Assembly (NCBI GenBank): GCA_947502885.1
Contig: CANNBP010000001.1
Span: 806,001-870,000, forward strand
DNA from: an uncultured Aquimarina sp.
Lineage (GTDB): Bacteria; Bacteroidota; Bacteroidia; Flavobacteriales; Flavobacteriaceae
Direction: 5' to 3'
Length of the DNA stretch: 64,000 nt
The translations under genes and the position numbers were made by a program. The number at the start of each line of letters is the position of its first letter. Position 1 is the stretch's first letter. The notes below the pieces were generated by a model. That model saw nothing but the letters and a program-made list of their open reading frames with translations. It made no database searches and was not told the origin of the DNA. Positions 61,904-64,000 of the stretch are shown piece by piece.

Positions 61904-62197
61904 ATGAAACTAAGCGAATCTTTTAGCGGAGCCTTACGAACCTTTGCATATTTTATGGCTAGTGGTACACATTACCAGCTAAAAGGTATTGATTATTTAA
62001 AACTGTATGGAGAAGAACCTAGCGCCATAGAACAAGTCTTTGCCATATTTGCCAATGTGATTGAGTTAGATGAAAACGGAGAAGTGCTCAATGCAAAATA
62101 TGCCGAAAAAAGAGCTGTAGATTACCTTCGCTCCTATTGTGATTCAGAATTTAAAGTAGAACCTCCTTATGAAGATTGGGAAACAGAGTTACATTAA
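61904..62197 (+). CDS. Small conserved hypothetical protein
   Basis: A 97-aa soluble acidic protein: MKLSESFSGALRTFAYFMAS, DYLKLYGEEPSAIEQVFAIF, KRAVDYLRSYCDSEFKVEPP. It looks well conserved in character and may be a named DUF, but I am not certain which. The TAA shares one base with the ATG of the next gene (TAATG), so the two are coupled. Confidence 0.75.
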   Translation: MKLSESFSGALRTFAYFMASGTHYQLKGIDYLKLYGEEPSAIEQVFAIFANVIELDENGEVLNAKYAEKRAVDYLRSYCDSEFKVEPPYEDWETELH

Positions 62198-62463
62198 TGT
62201 TTTATAAAATTAGAGAAATGGATAAAATCATTGTGAATAGTATACATCAGAATTTTAAAGCAGAAGATATAGAATTAGTAATCAATGAACTTTCTTCTAT
62301 TACATTAGACCATGTAATGGCAGCATCTAAGTATAATTTAAAAAACACTAGATTATCAATTTTGAAATTAGCAAAAGGCGATGCTAATGAAGTTATTGAG
62401 TTAACTAAAAGGGCTAAAATTGATTTTCGGGATGTGATTATGTGGGCTACACGAGAAGAATAA
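62197..62463 (+). CDS. Small hypothetical protein
   Basis: An 88-aa protein. I use the ATG overlapping the preceding stop (MFYKIREMDKIIVNSI); the frame could open seven codons earlier. Helical: EDIELVINELSSITLDHVMAASKYNLKNTR and KGDANEVIELTKRAKIDFRDVIMWA. The second half has an HEAT-like look. No family named. Coupled to the gene before it, hence probably a functional pair. Confidence 0.72.
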   Translation: MFYKIREMDKIIVNSIHQNFKAEDIELVINELSSITLDHVMAASKYNLKNTRLSILKLAKGDANEVIELTKRAKIDFRDVIMWATREE

Positions 62464-62495
62464 GTTTGTAAAAAAAGAAAACAAAGTATAATTAA

Positions 62496-62993
62496 ATGAA
62501 TAGTAAGTTACATGAGCAATGGATTCTAAGCGAAGGATTTTTTAATAACTCTATTCTTTATTGTGAAGCAGAATATTCAATAGACAAGCAATTAGAAATA
62601 TTACAAATAATTTGGGAATACCTTACAATAAACCTTCACCTAACTACATTGCTTTTTTATTTGAATGATTGGCATAATCATGATGGTTATATTTCTAAAG
62701 AAGAGACAATTGATAAGAATGCGTTCAAAAATATGCTTACTAACACCAAAGAAATACTAAAAAACAGAAATCATAATGTGTATGATCTTATCTACAATGA
62801 AGCCGAAACCTTTATGTTAAGGTGGTACTGTGAGGTTGAAAACAAAAATGAAGTGTATTGCGATTTCACTCTTATTTTATCTAATTCTAGAGATCTTCAA
62901 AAAGTAAAAAAGATAATTTGTAAAAATGTTTTTAGCGAAGGAGTCAAAATTAAAAATACCAAACAGTATTTTGATAAATTATATGCAGGGTAA
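62496..62993 (+). CDS. Hypothetical protein
   Basis: A 165-aa soluble protein: NSKLHEQWILSEGFFNNSIL, LTTLLFYLNDWHNHDGYISK, NRNHNVYDLIYNEAETFMLR and CDFTLILSNSRDLQKVKKII. The conserved-looking Trp-His-Asn-His-Asp stretch could be a metal site, but this is only a guess. No family recognised. Part of the same plus-strand run. Confidence 0.68.
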   Translation: MNSKLHEQWILSEGFFNNSILYCEAEYSIDKQLEILQIIWEYLTINLHLTTLLFYLNDWHNHDGYISKEETIDKNAFKNMLTNTKEILKNRNHNVYDLIYNEAETFMLRWYCEVENKNEVYCDFTLILSNSRDLQKVKKIICKNVFSEGVKIKNTKQYFDKLYAG

Positions 62994-63004
62994 TAAATAA
63001 TATT

Positions 63005-63370
63005 TTGAAAACAGGAAAAATGACTTTCAAAGAAGTTTATAGAGTAGCTATAAAATTTTGGCCTTCAGAAGTTGATATTCAAGACGGAAAAAAGGTTGAA
63101 AATAATGGAGGATACTTTTCTACATTATCTAAAATATGGGATCAAGCTGAGATAAAAACAGAAGGTGAACCAGAGTTAATTCAGTTAATGATTTGGTCCA
63201 TATTTTGTGGCTATCATAAAAAAGCTGTTGAGAATTACCAAAAAGGGATAAAGAATGTTTTTCTAACAGAATTAGATTCGGATTACATAAAAAGTAAGTT
63301 TGAAGAAAGTCTTTTTGATAGTGAATCTGATTATTATGCCGAAATCAAAAAAGAATACACTTGGAAATGA
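63005..63370 (+). CDS. Hypothetical protein
   Basis: A 121-aa soluble protein. The frame opens at a TTG six codons before MTFKEVYRVAIKFWPSEVDI; the ATG at 63020 is an equally good start. Tyr/Trp-rich (FSTLSKIWDQAEIKTEGEPELIQLMIWSIFCGYHKKAVENY). No family recognised. Last gene of the run; a repeated element follows. Confidence 0.68.
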   Translation: MKTGKMTFKEVYRVAIKFWPSEVDIQDGKKVENNGGYFSTLSKIWDQAEIKTEGEPELIQLMIWSIFCGYHKKAVENYQKGIKNVFLTELDSDYIKSKFEESLFDSESDYYAEIKKEYTWK

Positions 63371-63405
63371 AGACTGAAATATACCTCAAAGAAATTTCTT
63401 AAATC

Positions 63406-63566
63406 GAACTGGTTTAAGCTTTTTTGATTCATGCGAAAAATGATGATTTTTTGGTCAATTGAAATGTTTTTTGCGCTTCATAGCAGCGCTACGAAGTAAG
63501 AAAAAGATGAAAATTGGATGAAAAAGGACATTTTTATAGCAAATTGAAAAAAGTTTAAACTAGTTC
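63406..63566. repeat. Inverted-repeat element (MITE/REP-like)
   Basis: GAACTGGTTTAAGCTTTTTT at 63406-63425 is inverted, 18 of 20 bases, as AAAAAAGTTTAAACTAGTTC at 63547-63566. The 121-nt spacer holds GCGCTTCATAGCAGCGC and several A/T runs but no open frame. It fits a small non-autonomous element or a strong bidirectional terminator structure. Only one copy lies in the window. Confidence 0.6.
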
Positions 63567-63585
63567 TTTATTAAAAAAAGAGTAT

Positions 63586-64000
63586 ATGATATATAAAATA
63601 CAATTGTATAGTAAAAAGTACCTTAATAAAAGAACTGCTTTCGTTTTTATGCTATGCAGTATGTGCTATCTATCATCTCATGCCCAAAAAATGAAGAAAC
63701 TCTTAAACAAAGAATTGATAGCAAAAGTAGGAACGGTTTATGAAGAAACTCCCGATGATAATCCTTGTGCGGGTAGTCAAATCTATTTGACATTCTTGTT
63801 TGATAAAAAACAAGTACAAGTATCAGAAATAGAAATATCATCATGTGATAAAGAATCTATACACAACATAGGAACCTATACCTGGAAATTGTTATGTACC
63901 AAAGAAGTTAAGATAGATTTTGATCCTGATATGACAAAAGGTACCTATGTCGAAAATATAGCCTTAAAAATACAAGACAAACAGCTTATAGGAACGATTA
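63586..64000 (+). CDS. Secreted hypothetical protein (3' truncated by window)
   Basis: The first 138 codons. A hydrophobic N-terminus (KRTAFVFMLCSMCYLSSHAQ) reads as a signal peptide of about 35 residues. The mature part starts KMKKLLNKELIAKVGTVYEE and contains Cys in DDNPCAGS and ISSCDKES, followed by strands (YTWKLLCTKEVKIDFDPDM). No family recognised; the end is outside the window. Confidence 0.75.
   Translation, partial: MIYKIQLYSKKYLNKRTAFVFMLCSMCYLSSHAQKMKKLLNKELIAKVGTVYEETPDDNPCAGSQIYLTFLFDKKQVQVSEIEISSCDKESIHNIGTYTWKLLCTKEVKIDFDPDMTKGTYVENIALKIQDKQLIGTI

Overview
The window is AT-rich and looks like a chromosome segment of a marine flavobacterium (Bacteroidota, Flavobacteriaceae; an Aquimarina-like genus is a guess). 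The evidence is a GLPGLI-family protein next to a carboxypeptidase-regulatory/TonB-plug protein, a DUF6443-type Rhs protein, LytTR two-component genes, AraC regulators with membrane domains, many lipoproteins with an LxSC/LxxC lipobox, and few Shine-Dalgarno sites. No tRNA, rRNA, CRISPR array, transposase, integrase or phage structural gene is visible.

Layout. (1) 1-9.3 kb, minus strand: the end of an outer-membrane receptor-like gene with GLPGLI; a large secreted Rhs protein with a papain-like C-terminal domain followed 3 nt later by a lipoprotein (candidate effector/immunity pair); three small unknown genes; a 159-aa protein with its own terminator; a membrane AraC regulator. (2) 9.6-51.4 kb: about 40 mostly unrelated, mostly single genes separated by imperfect palindromes. 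Each palindrome begins with an RYYYAAC-like core and ends with a GTTRRRY-like core. In many units the first 8-14 bases are the reverse complement of the bases at the unit's own 3' palindrome, which is the signature of integron gene cassettes. Orientation changes by block: one plus unit (9.6-10.1 kb), a minus block (10.2-13.6 kb), a plus block (17.1-31.8 kb; 14.0-17.1 kb has plus genes but no clear sites), and a minus block (31.9-51.4 kb). Since no integrase is in view, this best fits a CALIN (cluster of attC sites lacking an integron integrase), which would be notable for a flavobacterium. (3) 51.5-64 kb: ordinary chromosome with a GNAT acetyltransferase, a small YgjV/SemiSWEET-like membrane protein, an Lrp regulator, a TPR histidine kinase with a LytTR response regulator, then a long plus-strand run of lipoproteins and small unknown proteins, including three tandem paralogous membrane proteins.

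Cassette cargo is typical accessory material: SUKH/SMI1-KNR4 and NTF2-like immunity-type proteins, DKNYY, GNATs, an orphan MbcA/ParS-type protein, a SymE-like toxin remnant, a Schlafen/AlbA_2 protein, DUF2971, a PP2C phosphatase, an ATP-grasp protein, cytochrome c, an SF1 helicase, a PDDEXK_4 nuclease, serine hydrolases, an amidohydrolase, a CPBP protease with a LytTR regulator, and a DoxX-S41 peptidase fusion with its AraC regulator. Several short-lived-looking states are present: coding regions that stop inside the attC, ORF-less cassettes, truncated genes and a chimaera. Family names come from motif recognition by eye; no database search was possible. Site boundaries are good to a few bases.
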